A stretch of 64,000 nucleotides of DNA from Flavobacteriales bacterium UBA6057 (GTDB lineage: Bacteria > Bacteroidota > Bacteroidia > Flavobacteriales_G > Salibacteraceae). Of this stretch, positions 32,560 through 40,470 are shown piece after piece; the first letter of the stretch is position 1, and each line of letters starts with the position of its first letter. The notes under the pieces were generated by a model. That model worked only from the letters and a program-made list of their open reading frames with translations, made no database searches and had not been told where the DNA came from. Both the position numbers and the translations under genes were made by a program. Where the stretch lies: assembly GCA_002428995.1 (NCBI GenBank), contig DIYJ01000005.1, positions 1 to 64,000 on the forward strand, written 5' to 3'.

Positions 32560-33132
32560 ATGATGCGCACACACACAAGAAGCCCTCAACAAATCAGCGC
32601 AGGATCCATGGCGGATATCGCCTTCCTCCTGCTCGTCTTTTTCCTTGTCACCACCACACTAGGCTCAGAGATTGGCCTCATCAGAAAGCTACCTCCAGCG
32701 ATAGAATCAACCGGAGAAATCATTCGAAGAAATGTGCTTGAAATCAGAGTCAACAGTGATGACAAGTTGCTCATTGCTGGTGAATACGTTCGCCTGAACG
32801 AGCTGAAAAACATCGCAAAGCTCTTTATAGAGAACCCTGAAGGTAGATCTGACCTTCCGGAGAAGAAAATGGTGTATGTGCCTGAGTTGGGTGAAGTTCC
32901 CATCTCCCGCCAGGTCATCTCCCTTCAAAACGACCTGAAAACCTCCTACGGCATGTATGTATCCATCCAGGATATTCTGGCCGAAGCCTATGCTGAGTTG
33001 CGAGACGAGTATGCGCTTCAGGTATTCGACATGAGCATGGAAGAGCTAGAGACGGCTGGTCATGCGGACAAAATCAAGGCAATCCGAACGGTCTATCCGA
33101 TGAGGATCAGCGAAGCTGAGCCCAATTCATAA
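32560..33132 (+). CDS. exbD: ExbD/TolR-family biopolymer transport protein, first copy
   Basis: ExbD works with ExbB and TonB (or TolR with TolQ) to couple the proton gradient to outer-membrane work. The start is the ATG at 32560; a GTG at 32539 opens the same frame. The short cytoplasmic N-terminus leads into the single helix, which contains the conserved proton-handling Asp (Ser-Met-Ala-Asp-Ile-Ala-Phe-Leu-Leu-Leu-Val-Phe-Phe). The periplasmic part is longer than usual (total 190 residues). The next gene, 18 bp away, is a second ExbD. This pairing is common in Bacteroidota, but normally an exbB lies upstream; here the upstream gene is a T9SS cargo protein. Confidence 0.92.
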   Translation: MMRTHTRSPQQISAGSMADIAFLLLVFFLVTTTLGSEIGLIRKLPPAIESTGEIIRRNVLEIRVNSDDKLLIAGEYVRLNELKNIAKLFIENPEGRSDLPEKKMVYVPELGEVPISRQVISLQNDLKTSYGMYVSIQDILAEAYAELRDEYALQVFDMSMEELETAGHADKIKAIRTVYPMRISEAEPNS

Positions 33133-33149
33133 TCCCAAAACTCGAATCG

Positions 33150-33599
33150 ATGAACATCAAAAAGAAAAACAGAAACCTGGGTGAGCTCAGCACAGCTTCG
33201 CTGCCCGACATCGTTTTTATGCTGCTCTTCTTCTTCATGGTAACAACCGTAATGCGCGATGAAGAACCCGCCATTCAAATCGATAAGCCTACCGCGATGA
33301 ACGTGGATGAGATCGAGCAAAAGGATTTGAGTGCCGTGCTTTGGATTGGGTATCGCAGTGAAGATCCCATTCCCAGCATTCACTTGGACGGGCAATTGAT
33401 ACAGGCTTCAGATTTAGGGAGAATGGTGGAAGAAAAACGAGCTCAACTTCCAGAGCGTCTGGCTCCGAAGTTTACGGTCATTCTAAAAGCGGACAAGCAC
33501 CTCAACATGGAGATGATCACAGATGTAAAGCAACGCCTGCGTGAAGTGAACGCGCTCAAAATTCAATACAGCACAGAGATAGCCGATTTCCCGGCTTAG
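33150..33599 (+). CDS. exbD: ExbD/TolR-family biopolymer transport protein, second copy
   Basis: The 149-residue protein has a basic N-terminus, the helix with conserved Asp in Ser-Leu-Pro-Asp-Ile-Val-Phe-Met-Leu-Leu-Phe-Phe-Phe-Met-Val-Thr-Thr and a periplasmic domain of normal size. Heterodimer pairs of ExbD are known in Bacteroidota TonB systems, and this copy should work with the first one. No terminator is seen between them. Downstream lies the 12-bp inverted repeat at 33628-33667 and then a convergent lipoprotein gene. Confidence 0.92.
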   Translation: MNIKKKNRNLGELSTASLPDIVFMLLFFFMVTTVMRDEEPAIQIDKPTAMNVDEIEQKDLSAVLWIGYRSEDPIPSIHLDGQLIQASDLGRMVEEKRAQLPERLAPKFTVILKADKHLNMEMITDVKQRLREVNALKIQYSTEIADFPA

Positions 33600-33627
33600 C
33601 GTACGATGGATTTGGTGTCAGATGCTG

Positions 33628-33667
33628 GTACCGGAAGACTCAGAGCGTTGATGTGGTCTTCCGGTAC
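33628..33667. repeat. Inverted repeat GTACCGGAAGAC / GTCTTCCGGTAC
   Basis: Two perfectly complementary 12-mers are separated by 16 bases in the space between the convergent exbD and CxxCH-lipoprotein genes. No T tract follows on either strand, so this is not a classic terminator. It could be an mRNA-stabilising hairpin or a protein-binding site. Confidence 0.6.
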
Positions 33668-33726
33668 GCACATCTTTGGATGATCTCCACCATCGAAGGA
33701 GATCCTCTCAAACGAATCGGTTACCC

Positions 33727-35190
33727 CTAAGGTGTGGCGGGTGTCAGTGGAGTGATTCCAGCGAAAATGTGGCTTAAGCTGTCAATCTTGCCCCCTTCAT
33801 GACAATCGAAGCAGTTCTTGAACTGGAAGTAGGTTTCCATGGTACTGTTGGCCAATACCTTCGACCCTGCAACTACGGGAAGCTGGTTTCCTACTCCGGG
33901 AATCACACCGTTGCTGGTCCATGTGGCTCCTACGAGGAAGTAGTTCGCTCTGACATCTCCGTCTGCAAGCATATCAGCGATGTTGCCATTGAGCGAAAGA
34001 ATCAACGTGTTGTTCTCTGCACTGGCTTCATCCGCTGTATTGCCAAAAGGATGTGTCCTGAACGTGCTGCTGGCACTGATCGTGTTGTTAGGTGTGGCTA
34101 CAATGTTGTTAGGGTTGTTGTACCCTGTTTCCATAAACATCTGGTTGTTCGCATTCATCTTCACGCTGCTTGAGTTGAACAGCCAGTCGCTTTCCACGGG
34201 GTAACCATCTGCATTGAAGTTTGTGGCCTGCACTACGTTGCCTTCAGCATTGGTGTAGTAGTAATTCGCATCAGGCACATTGTTTACGTGCTCAAACGTA
34301 GCCCACACCATTTCTGGGTGATCAGCCACACTTCCAACTACGTGATAACCCACCAGCGCCAGTGTAACTCCTTCTTCGAGTGAGGTGCCATCCCAGGTCC
34401 ACTTCGTGTCGCTTTCCTTCACGTATTGCGGAACATCAGCCACAATGGTTACATACTTTGAAAGGTCCAATGAAGGATCAGCTTTCACCCAGGAGCTCTT
34501 GAGCTCAAGTGTCAATGCATTGGCATCGTCTATCGTAGCGTTGTAGGTTTCCTTGGCATAGTTGACGATTTGATCCAGTTGATCCTGTGTAGTTGGGAAC
34601 TCATCAATGTCAGTCAGTGCACCGCTGTTCTTACCTGAAGCGAAGTAAGCATACACATCGTTCACGTGAATGGCGTAGTAGACCAGCGAACCGTTGGGAG
34701 CAATCCCATAGTCCTGAGACATGAGCACTCCATTGATCACTCCAGCCTGCCCTACGGCTTCCACCTTTCCACCTCGAACCCGCGTTCCTGTTCCGTTCTG
34801 CACAAGGTCAGAACCTTCAAGATCATAGAAGGGTGGCTGATCAAAGGCGACACTTCCATTTTTGGGAGACAGGTTCCAGAGGAACATTTGCCAAGACCAC
34901 TTATAGAAGTCACAATCAGAGTCCAGAACAGTTAGACTATTGGCCGGATTTACCCAACCGTCTTTTGTGACTGCCCCTCCAGAAAACCAGGTCGCGAACT
35001 CGGTTTCTGAGACAACGCAGGTTTGCTTCGGTGAATTGGGATCAATCAGCGGGGCTTCCGCCATCACTTCTTTGTCCTTATCGGCATCGCTATTGGCGGA
35101 GTCTCCACCGCCACCTGCGCATTGAACGGAAATAGCTCCAATCACCGCCATGGATGCGATCAGCTTGATCCGTAGTTTCATTCGTTTCAT
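33727..35190 (-). CDS. CxxCH lipoprotein, probable c-type cytochrome
   Basis: The signal peptide ends in lipobox Ser-Val-Gln-Cys, followed by a Gly/Ser/Asp linker. The 487-residue protein has one heme c motif close to the C-terminus (Asn-Cys-Phe-Asp-Cys-His-Glu near 465). Only about 20 residues follow, so if heme binds, the distal ligand must come from elsewhere. The large N-terminal part has Tyr-Lys-Trp-Ser-Trp-Gln-Met-Phe-Leu-Trp and His-Pro-Glu-Met-Val-Trp-Ala-Thr-Phe-Glu-His-Val, which I remember from uncharacterised cytochrome-like proteins. A second CxxCH lipoprotein of similar length is at 46435-47874. It is the third gene of a minus-strand run with the two VioB-like paralogues (gaps 20-31 bp). 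Confidence 0.75.
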   Translation of the reverse strand: MKRMKLRIKLIASMAVIGAISVQCAGGGGDSANSDADKDKEVMAEAPLIDPNSPKQTCVVSETEFATWFSGGAVTKDGWVNPANSLTVLDSDCDFYKWSWQMFLWNLSPKNGSVAFDQPPFYDLEGSDLVQNGTGTRVRGGKVEAVGQAGVINGVLMSQDYGIAPNGSLVYYAIHVNDVYAYFASGKNSGALTDIDEFPTTQDQLDQIVNYAKETYNATIDDANALTLELKSSWVKADPSLDLSKYVTIVADVPQYVKESDTKWTWDGTSLEEGVTLALVGYHVVGSVADHPEMVWATFEHVNNVPDANYYYTNAEGNVVQATNFNADGYPVESDWLFNSSSVKMNANNQMFMETGYNNPNNIVATPNNTISASSTFRTHPFGNTADEASAENNTLILSLNGNIADMLADGDVRANYFLVGATWTSNGVIPGVGNQLPVVAGSKVLANSTMETYFQFKNCFDCHEGGKIDSLSHIFAGITPLTPATP

Positions 35191-35221
35191 AATTGATGTT
35201 GGTTTGGTATGAGGGTTTAGG

Positions 35222-37144
35222 TTATGAGTTGTTGAGAGAATTGATCCAGTCAGTGACTTTGTTCTGCGCAGACAGCGACATGTCTCTGGAAACAGGCATG
35301 TGTTGTACCTGCTCGAAGGGCTTTTCGATTAGCAGCTTGATCATGTTCCGCATATCAATCTGCTCGACCTTCTGCTCATCCGTAAGGAAGCCCATGATCT
35401 TGTAGAGCCTGCCGAATTTGGCCAGAACATCCACAGCATCCGCTTCCGTCACTTCGTCATAGACTTGAATACTTACAAAGTCTGACGGGTTGTTCACATA
35501 GCTGTTTCCAATGGAAGGATCAGCAAACGCATAGCTCAGGAAGTAGAGCTGACCATCGATGTATTTCCTTGGATTGCCAGGATCCGTGGCGCTCAGCGCA
35601 AAACTCGCCTTACCTCCGGATGTGGTAGCGGAAGAAGGAAAAGTCAACGCTGATTCAGGAGTTCCCAACGCAGGATGATTTCCGCTCTGCGGAATGAAAG
35701 CCAGTGAGATTTCCGTACCATCAGCCACAGGAACCCCAAACTTGAAGGCATACACGTGCAGTTCGGCAGTGCTGCCACGCGGCATCTGTGGAGTGCTGTC
35801 TATTCCGGGGTTCATGCGGAATACGTATTGATCGGCACGGATGTAGTACCCTTCAGCGTTTTCCTGGAGCAACACAGTCTTGGTCCCTCCCACATCGCTC
35901 ACGATGCCCATAGGAGTGGATGCCACACTGCTCGATGCGGTGAAAGAAAAGAAGCCACCACCGGTTTTGAGAAACCCGGAGTCCGTGTAAGGGATCTCAG
36001 CAAGGAGTTGAGCATTCGACACATCCATGTTTCCTCCGGGAAAAGAAGCCAGCCACAACTTGCCGAGCTTCGAGGCCAGGAATGGAGCTCCCGGTGCAGA
36101 GGTTGCGAGGGAGTTATTCAAGTTCAGGGTCACGGTCAAACCATCGCTACTCACCGAAAAAGGTGTGTAATAAGCAAGGTCTACCCCTTTTGGAGGGTAA
36201 AGCATTCTGCTCGGGACCATGTAGGTTGGGGCGGTTGCAGCGCTCGTGCCCACCGTTCCAACCACCTGCCCAAACGTGTAATCGAAATCACTATAGGGCG
36301 TGTATGGCATGATGGACGTTGCGAGGATCGTATCAATGTTCGCATTGTACTGCTCTACAGACAGAAACTGCTGCAGGATGTACACCACAAAATCCTTCGT
36401 GGGCAACTGCCCTTTAGGTTGATTAGGATCTCCCTGGTTCTGCTGGAACTTTTGCAAGGGCTCTATGGCCGTCAACACATCCTGCGGAACACCAGCCGCC
36501 TGTAACTTCTGAAATCCAGAGGGTGTGAAGTCGTAGAGCTGCGGATTGTTGTTGTGAGCACTTACAGCGAAGTTGATGGACAGCTCTGCCGCTGGATTTT
36601 GCTCAAAGTATTGAAGAAACTTGCTTCCGTTGCTCAGGCCTTCGCTTGAGATGTTGTGCAAGGTAGACTGATAATTGGCCGTGAGCGCAGTTGAGCTGGG
36701 AGGCGGGTCTACCTGACACTGTCCCCACAAGTTGGTGAAAGCGGCAGGCGAAAAATCTCCCTTCAGGTAAGCGTCATTCCCTCCTACCTGAATGCATAGC
36801 GCCCATAGCTCAGAAACCATCTGCTGCTGCGGGTCAAGATCCACGATGGTGCCATCCAATGGGAAGTTGGACTTTCTCACCGAAATCACCGGCTGCCCGA
36901 TGATGGGATCCTCAGCTGCTGTGGTCGCGGAAGTGCCATCGGCATATTCAACCTTGGTGACAACACAGTCTTTGAAAGCAAAGATGCCGTTGCCCAACGG
37001 TCCCCAACCGAGAGAAACCTTTTCAAGCTCTGTAGGGCTCGGGTAAATCTTAGGATTGTAGTTGCTCGGATAGTTGTTGATGGTACTTGGATACGTTTGA
37101 AACGATCCGGAGAAATGCAATCTTGGAAGCGTTAAGTAGCTCAT
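35222..37144 (-). CDS. VioB N-terminal-like protein, paralogue A
   Basis: The 640-residue protein has no signal peptide. Its start, Tyr-Leu-Thr-Leu-Pro-Arg-Leu-His-Phe-Ser-Gly, followed by Pro-Ser-Thr-Ile-Asn-Asn, resembles the start of VioB (Phe-Pro-Arg-Ile-His-Phe-Arg-Gly) of violacein synthesis. The end has Met-Arg-Asn-Met-Ile-Lys-Leu-Leu, then His-Met-Pro-Val-Ser-Arg-Asp-Met-Ser, comparable to VioB Tyr-Met-Pro-Ser-Thr-Arg-Glu-Leu-Ser before its ferritin-like part. The ferritin-like domain itself is absent, so chromopyrrolate-type dimerase chemistry is not implied. It is about 45 percent alike by eye to the neighbour at 37164-39203 throughout. The comparison with VioB is from memory. Confidence 0.7.
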   Translation of the reverse strand: MSYLTLPRLHFSGSFQTYPSTINNYPSNYNPKIYPSPTELEKVSLGWGPLGNGIFAFKDCVVTKVEYADGTSATTAAEDPIIGQPVISVRKSNFPLDGTIVDLDPQQQMVSELWALCIQVGGNDAYLKGDFSPAAFTNLWGQCQVDPPPSSTALTANYQSTLHNISSEGLSNGSKFLQYFEQNPAAELSINFAVSAHNNNPQLYDFTPSGFQKLQAAGVPQDVLTAIEPLQKFQQNQGDPNQPKGQLPTKDFVVYILQQFLSVEQYNANIDTILATSIMPYTPYSDFDYTFGQVVGTVGTSAATAPTYMVPSRMLYPPKGVDLAYYTPFSVSSDGLTVTLNLNNSLATSAPGAPFLASKLGKLWLASFPGGNMDVSNAQLLAEIPYTDSGFLKTGGGFFSFTASSSVASTPMGIVSDVGGTKTVLLQENAEGYYIRADQYVFRMNPGIDSTPQMPRGSTAELHVYAFKFGVPVADGTEISLAFIPQSGNHPALGTPESALTFPSSATTSGGKASFALSATDPGNPRKYIDGQLYFLSYAFADPSIGNSYVNNPSDFVSIQVYDEVTEADAVDVLAKFGRLYKIMGFLTDEQKVEQIDMRNMIKLLIEKPFEQVQHMPVSRDMSLSAQNKVTDWINSLNNS

Positions 37145-37163
37145 AGAGTTTGGTATGATGCGT

Positions 37164-39203
37164 TTAAGAGTTGTTCAAACTGTCGATCCATGCCACAATC
37201 TTGGTGCGCTCAGAATCTGACATGTCGCGCGTCAGCGGCATGTGTTGAATCTGATCAAAAGGTCGCTGCAACAGCAACTTGATCATGTTGCGCATATCGA
37301 TCTGTTCCACTCCCTGTTCGTTGGTCAAAAAGCCCATGATTTTGTAGAGCATGCCGAACTTCTTGAGCACATCGGGAGCTGCGGGATCAGTGTTTTGGTT
37401 GTAGACCTGAACGCTGACGATGTCATCAGGGTCCTGCTTGAAAGTGCCCTGGATGGTGGCATCTGCAAAGCCGTATTGCAGGAAGTAAATCTGACCATCC
37501 ACATAAACGCGCGGATTGTTGGGATCAACACAACTCAGATCGAATGAAGCCACTCCGTTCACCGTGGTGGCCGTAGCCCTCCAATGACCATCCACCAGTG
37601 CTCCACCGGCCATTTTCAAAGCGTCTTGTGGTACGGAGATATTCTTGATTCCATTGGTTCCGCTGGTTCCCAGGGTATTCTTTGTGTAGCTCAGTGCTTC
37701 TGCCTGAGTCATCATCTGCATGAAAACCTCTGTGCCATCTGGCGCAGGCTGGCCAAACTTGGTAACGTAGATTTTAGCGGTGGCCGTTTCTCCACGTGGA
37801 TACGATGGTGTGGTAGTCGCCCCTGGATTCATTCGGAATACAAACTGGTCAGCTCTCATGTTGTAGCCACTTGGGTTTTCCGCCAGTAAAACGGTAGGAG
37901 CACCACCTGCCACCGTACTCGTAATTCCAAGCGGTACATTGGAATAATCCTCATTGAGCTTCGCGCGGAAAAAACCCGCCTGCTGGGTAATCAGGCTTTC
38001 GCTGTAGTCGATTTGCAGGATGGAAGTTGGCTGATCTTCTCCCACCGTTGCGGGCGGGAAAGCCACCAGTTCCAGTATTCCCAATCTGCCGCTGTCCGGT
38101 GTACTTCCGGGCTGGCTGGTGGGGAGAGAATTTCCAAGATTAATGGTGATGTAGTTATCCGAATCGATGTAGAAAGGAGCGAAATAGGCCGCAGCCGCCA
38201 TCGGGTTGGGATTCGAAGGCGTCATCATGCGGGACTGCACAAAGTAGGTAGGTGAATCCTGCGCTGCAGGTCCTGCTGTTCCTGTTGCCAGTCCAAACAA
38301 AAAGTCCTCAGTGGTGGCGCCCGTATACGGAGTCGCTGTGTATTCCAACACCGTATCAATGCAATCGTTATACTCCTCTACCGACAAGTATTGCTGCATC
38401 ATGTAGGTCGCAAACTCCTTTGTTGGAATGTATCCGGGATTCTTAGGTGTCAGGGTTTGATCGGGGTTTTCCGTAGCGTTTTGAAACATCCCCTTCATAG
38501 GCGCCAGCTTCAACAAGGTGCTTGCGGCCACTCCATTCTTAGCCAGCGTTTTAAAAGTAGCCTCAGTGAAGGCGTAGCTGTGAGGAGCATTGTTGTGGCA
38601 ATAGGTATTGAAGTTGACCGAAAGCGTGGCGGTCGGATTATCGCTGAAATATTGCAGGAACCGGCTACCGGTGGCAGCTCCACTGGGTGTCAAACCATTG
38701 AGATTGGCTTGAAACACTGCTGAGCCACTGGCTGAAGAACCGGGCCCGTCTTTGGCCTGGAACCAAATGGCGTTGAAGGCTGTATTCGGAAAGCTTCCTG
38801 TGAGGTTGGCACTGTCATCGCCAATCTGCAGCCGCATGGCGTAGATCTCAGAAGTATTCTGCTGCATCGGATCGAGATCCACCATGGCAGAATCTACAGG
38901 GAAGGTGCCGTGACGTAATGACGTAACCGGCTGACCAATGATCGCGTCCTCTTCCGGAGTTGTTGCAAACTCTCCCTGGGCATATTCCACCCGGGTCACT
39001 ACGCAATTCACAAGACCAAAACCACCATCACCCTTCGGATTCCAGTAAAGCTCAACGTTTTCAAGTTCGTTGGGTGAGGGATAAAAGACAGGACTAACAT
39101 CATTGGGTGTAGTACTGTAGTTATTAGGTGAATTATTAATGGTGGATGGACTGGCTTTGAATCCACCGGAGAAGTGAAGTCTTGGATAGTCTAAGTAACT
39201 CAT
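37164..39203 (-). CDS. VioB N-terminal-like protein, paralogue B
   Basis: The first gene of the run with paralogue A and the CxxCH lipoprotein. It is 679 residues long, again without a signal peptide. It shares with paralogue A the opening Pro-Arg-Leu-His-Phe-Ser-Gly, the Ile-Ile-Gly-Gln-Pro-Val strand, Phe-Arg-Met-Asn-Pro-Gly in the middle, Asp-Gly-Gln-(Ile/Leu)-Tyr-Phe-Leu and the closing His-Met-Pro-Leu-Thr-Arg-Asp-Met-Ser with a final Ser-Leu-Asn-Asn-Ser. Inserts of 10-20 residues account for the length difference. The pair looks like a tandem duplication with long divergence. The gap to paralogue A is 19 bp, so co-translation in one operon is likely. Product and location are unknown. Confidence 0.7.
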   Translation of the reverse strand: MSYLDYPRLHFSGGFKASPSTINNSPNNYSTTPNDVSPVFYPSPNELENVELYWNPKGDGGFGLVNCVVTRVEYAQGEFATTPEEDAIIGQPVTSLRHGTFPVDSAMVDLDPMQQNTSEIYAMRLQIGDDSANLTGSFPNTAFNAIWFQAKDGPGSSASGSAVFQANLNGLTPSGAATGSRFLQYFSDNPTATLSVNFNTYCHNNAPHSYAFTEATFKTLAKNGVAASTLLKLAPMKGMFQNATENPDQTLTPKNPGYIPTKEFATYMMQQYLSVEEYNDCIDTVLEYTATPYTGATTEDFLFGLATGTAGPAAQDSPTYFVQSRMMTPSNPNPMAAAAYFAPFYIDSDNYITINLGNSLPTSQPGSTPDSGRLGILELVAFPPATVGEDQPTSILQIDYSESLITQQAGFFRAKLNEDYSNVPLGITSTVAGGAPTVLLAENPSGYNMRADQFVFRMNPGATTTPSYPRGETATAKIYVTKFGQPAPDGTEVFMQMMTQAEALSYTKNTLGTSGTNGIKNISVPQDALKMAGGALVDGHWRATATTVNGVASFDLSCVDPNNPRVYVDGQIYFLQYGFADATIQGTFKQDPDDIVSVQVYNQNTDPAAPDVLKKFGMLYKIMGFLTNEQGVEQIDMRNMIKLLLQRPFDQIQHMPLTRDMSDSERTKIVAWIDSLNNS

Positions 39204-39247
39204 GATGGGTTAGCGGGTTTGATTGGTTTTGGTATAATGGGTTCGGG

Positions 39248-39916
39248 TTAAAATTTCGAGGGTTCTGGCCTTCGAGGAACTTCTGATGATGGGAGTAACT
39301 GTTCGATTTTGCGCCTGCCGAGCATCCAGAAAAGGCCGGACACCAATATGGAGCAGGCGAAAGACCACAGGAAACTGTTTTCTGAAGTGCCTAGCGAGCC
39401 GAAAATGCCGTAGGTCAGCACCACAGGCAGATAGCCCAGTACATTGAGCAGGAAATAATAGCGAAAGGAAACTCCAGAGGCTCCAGCGGTGATGGCGATG
39501 CTCTCGGAAAGAATCGGGATTCCCCGGCTCACCAGAATGGCCAATCCACCGTAGCGATGGAGCAGCGTTTCTGCCTGTCCAGTTTCTGTATTTCCAGGCA
39601 CTGCCTTGCCCCTTTTCTGGAAAAAGCTACCGAGGTAAAACCCAATGACTGAAGTCAAAACAGCAGACAATAATGACAAGCCACTTCCTAAGGCTACACC
39701 CAGCACTCCACCATTCAAATACATCACAATGCTGGATGGAACGGGAAGCACAACATCCAGTGATAGAATGCTAAAACTCGCCAAGGCATAAGTCAAACGA
39801 TGATCGGTCAGCGATACCAGTAACTCGTGCATTTGATGTTCCAGTGGCTCAAAAGCCACAAACACGAGAATGATCAGCACTACCGATACACCAAAAACAA
39901 TAAGAGGTTTCTTCAT
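39248..39916 (-). CDS. VTT-domain membrane protein (TVP38/DedA type)
   Basis: A 222-residue inner-membrane protein with about five hydrophobic segments. The VTT/SNARE-associated core is visible as Leu-Pro-Val-Pro-Ser-Ser-Ile, Ala-Leu-Gly-Ser-Gly-Leu-Ser, Gly-Phe-Tyr-Leu-Gly and Val-Ser-Arg-Gly-Ile-Pro-Ile-Leu-Ser-Glu. The Arg-Gly-Ile-Pro motif and the reentrant-loop layout are typical of the family, some members of which move lipids such as undecaprenyl phosphate. It is 44 bp upstream of paralogue B on the same strand and could head that operon. The role there is unknown. Confidence 0.85.
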   Translation of the reverse strand: MKKPLIVFGVSVVLIILVFVAFEPLEHQMHELLVSLTDHRLTYALASFSILSLDVVLPVPSSIVMYLNGGVLGVALGSGLSLLSAVLTSVIGFYLGSFFQKRGKAVPGNTETGQAETLLHRYGGLAILVSRGIPILSESIAITAGASGVSFRYYFLLNVLGYLPVVLTYGIFGSLGTSENSFLWSFACSILVSGLFWMLGRRKIEQLLPSSEVPRRPEPSKF

Positions 39917-40109
39917 TCAACAGGCTGGAATCACCTAGACACAACTTCGCTAGTGGTGCTGGCAGACCAGAATCAAGGGGGTTAATAAAGGGTTCTTGCA
40001 ACTGATATCAACAGGAGTTCACCTGTTCTTATCAGTTATCCAACGTTACAACACTTTGATCAAAAAACAAATGAATCACGAACAATAAATCATAAAGTAT
40101 TTTTGAATC

Positions 40110-40412
40110 GTGAAGTTTCTAGCGTCTGAATACGGCCCTGTGAAAGCGCTCATCGAAAGCTCTTCACTGAACTACGAAGATTTCGCCTTCGTCAAAAAGC
40201 GCGGGCGTCTACAGATGCTCTACAAGAAGGAGCTACAGCTTGCCTTTCACCGAAAAACGGAAACCAAACTCAACGAGCAACAACAATGGGTGAAGCAATC
40301 TCAATACTTCGTGTATCTGGGAAAGGAAACCTTGACCTATACCAGGTGGGACGATGTTCTCAGGCATTTTGAAGAAGCGATCAGAGCATTGGAAACAGGC
40401 ACTAGGCACTAG
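40110..40412 (+). CDS. Hypothetical 100-residue protein
   Basis: GTG at 40110 appears to be the start; no in-frame ATG lies upstream without a stop. The protein is soluble, basic, with Lys/Gln-rich helices and a conserved-looking Phe-Val-Lys-Lys-Arg-Gly-Arg-Leu. No family is recognised. Its last codons (Thr-Arg-His-stop) fall inside the GGCACTAGGCACTAG repeat that starts at 40398, so the repeat supplies the stop. It converges with the large surface-protein gene at 40471. Confidence 0.6.
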   Translation: MKFLASEYGPVKALIESSSLNYEDFAFVKKRGRLQMLYKKELQLAFHRKTETKLNEQQQWVKQSQYFVYLGKETLTYTRWDDVLRHFEEAIRALETGTRH

Positions 40413-40455
40413 GCACTAGGCGCTAAGTACTGCTTTGATCTTTGATCTATCGTCT
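40398..40455. repeat. Tandem AGGCACT and TTTGATC intergenic repeat
   Basis: Three copies of a nine-base AGGCACTAG-type unit are followed by TTTGATC repeats (40435-40458). A related block is at 56325-56395, also directly behind a stop codon. It overlaps the last codons of the 40110-40412 gene. Confidence 0.65.
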
Positions 40456-40470
40456 TTGATCCTCTACCCC

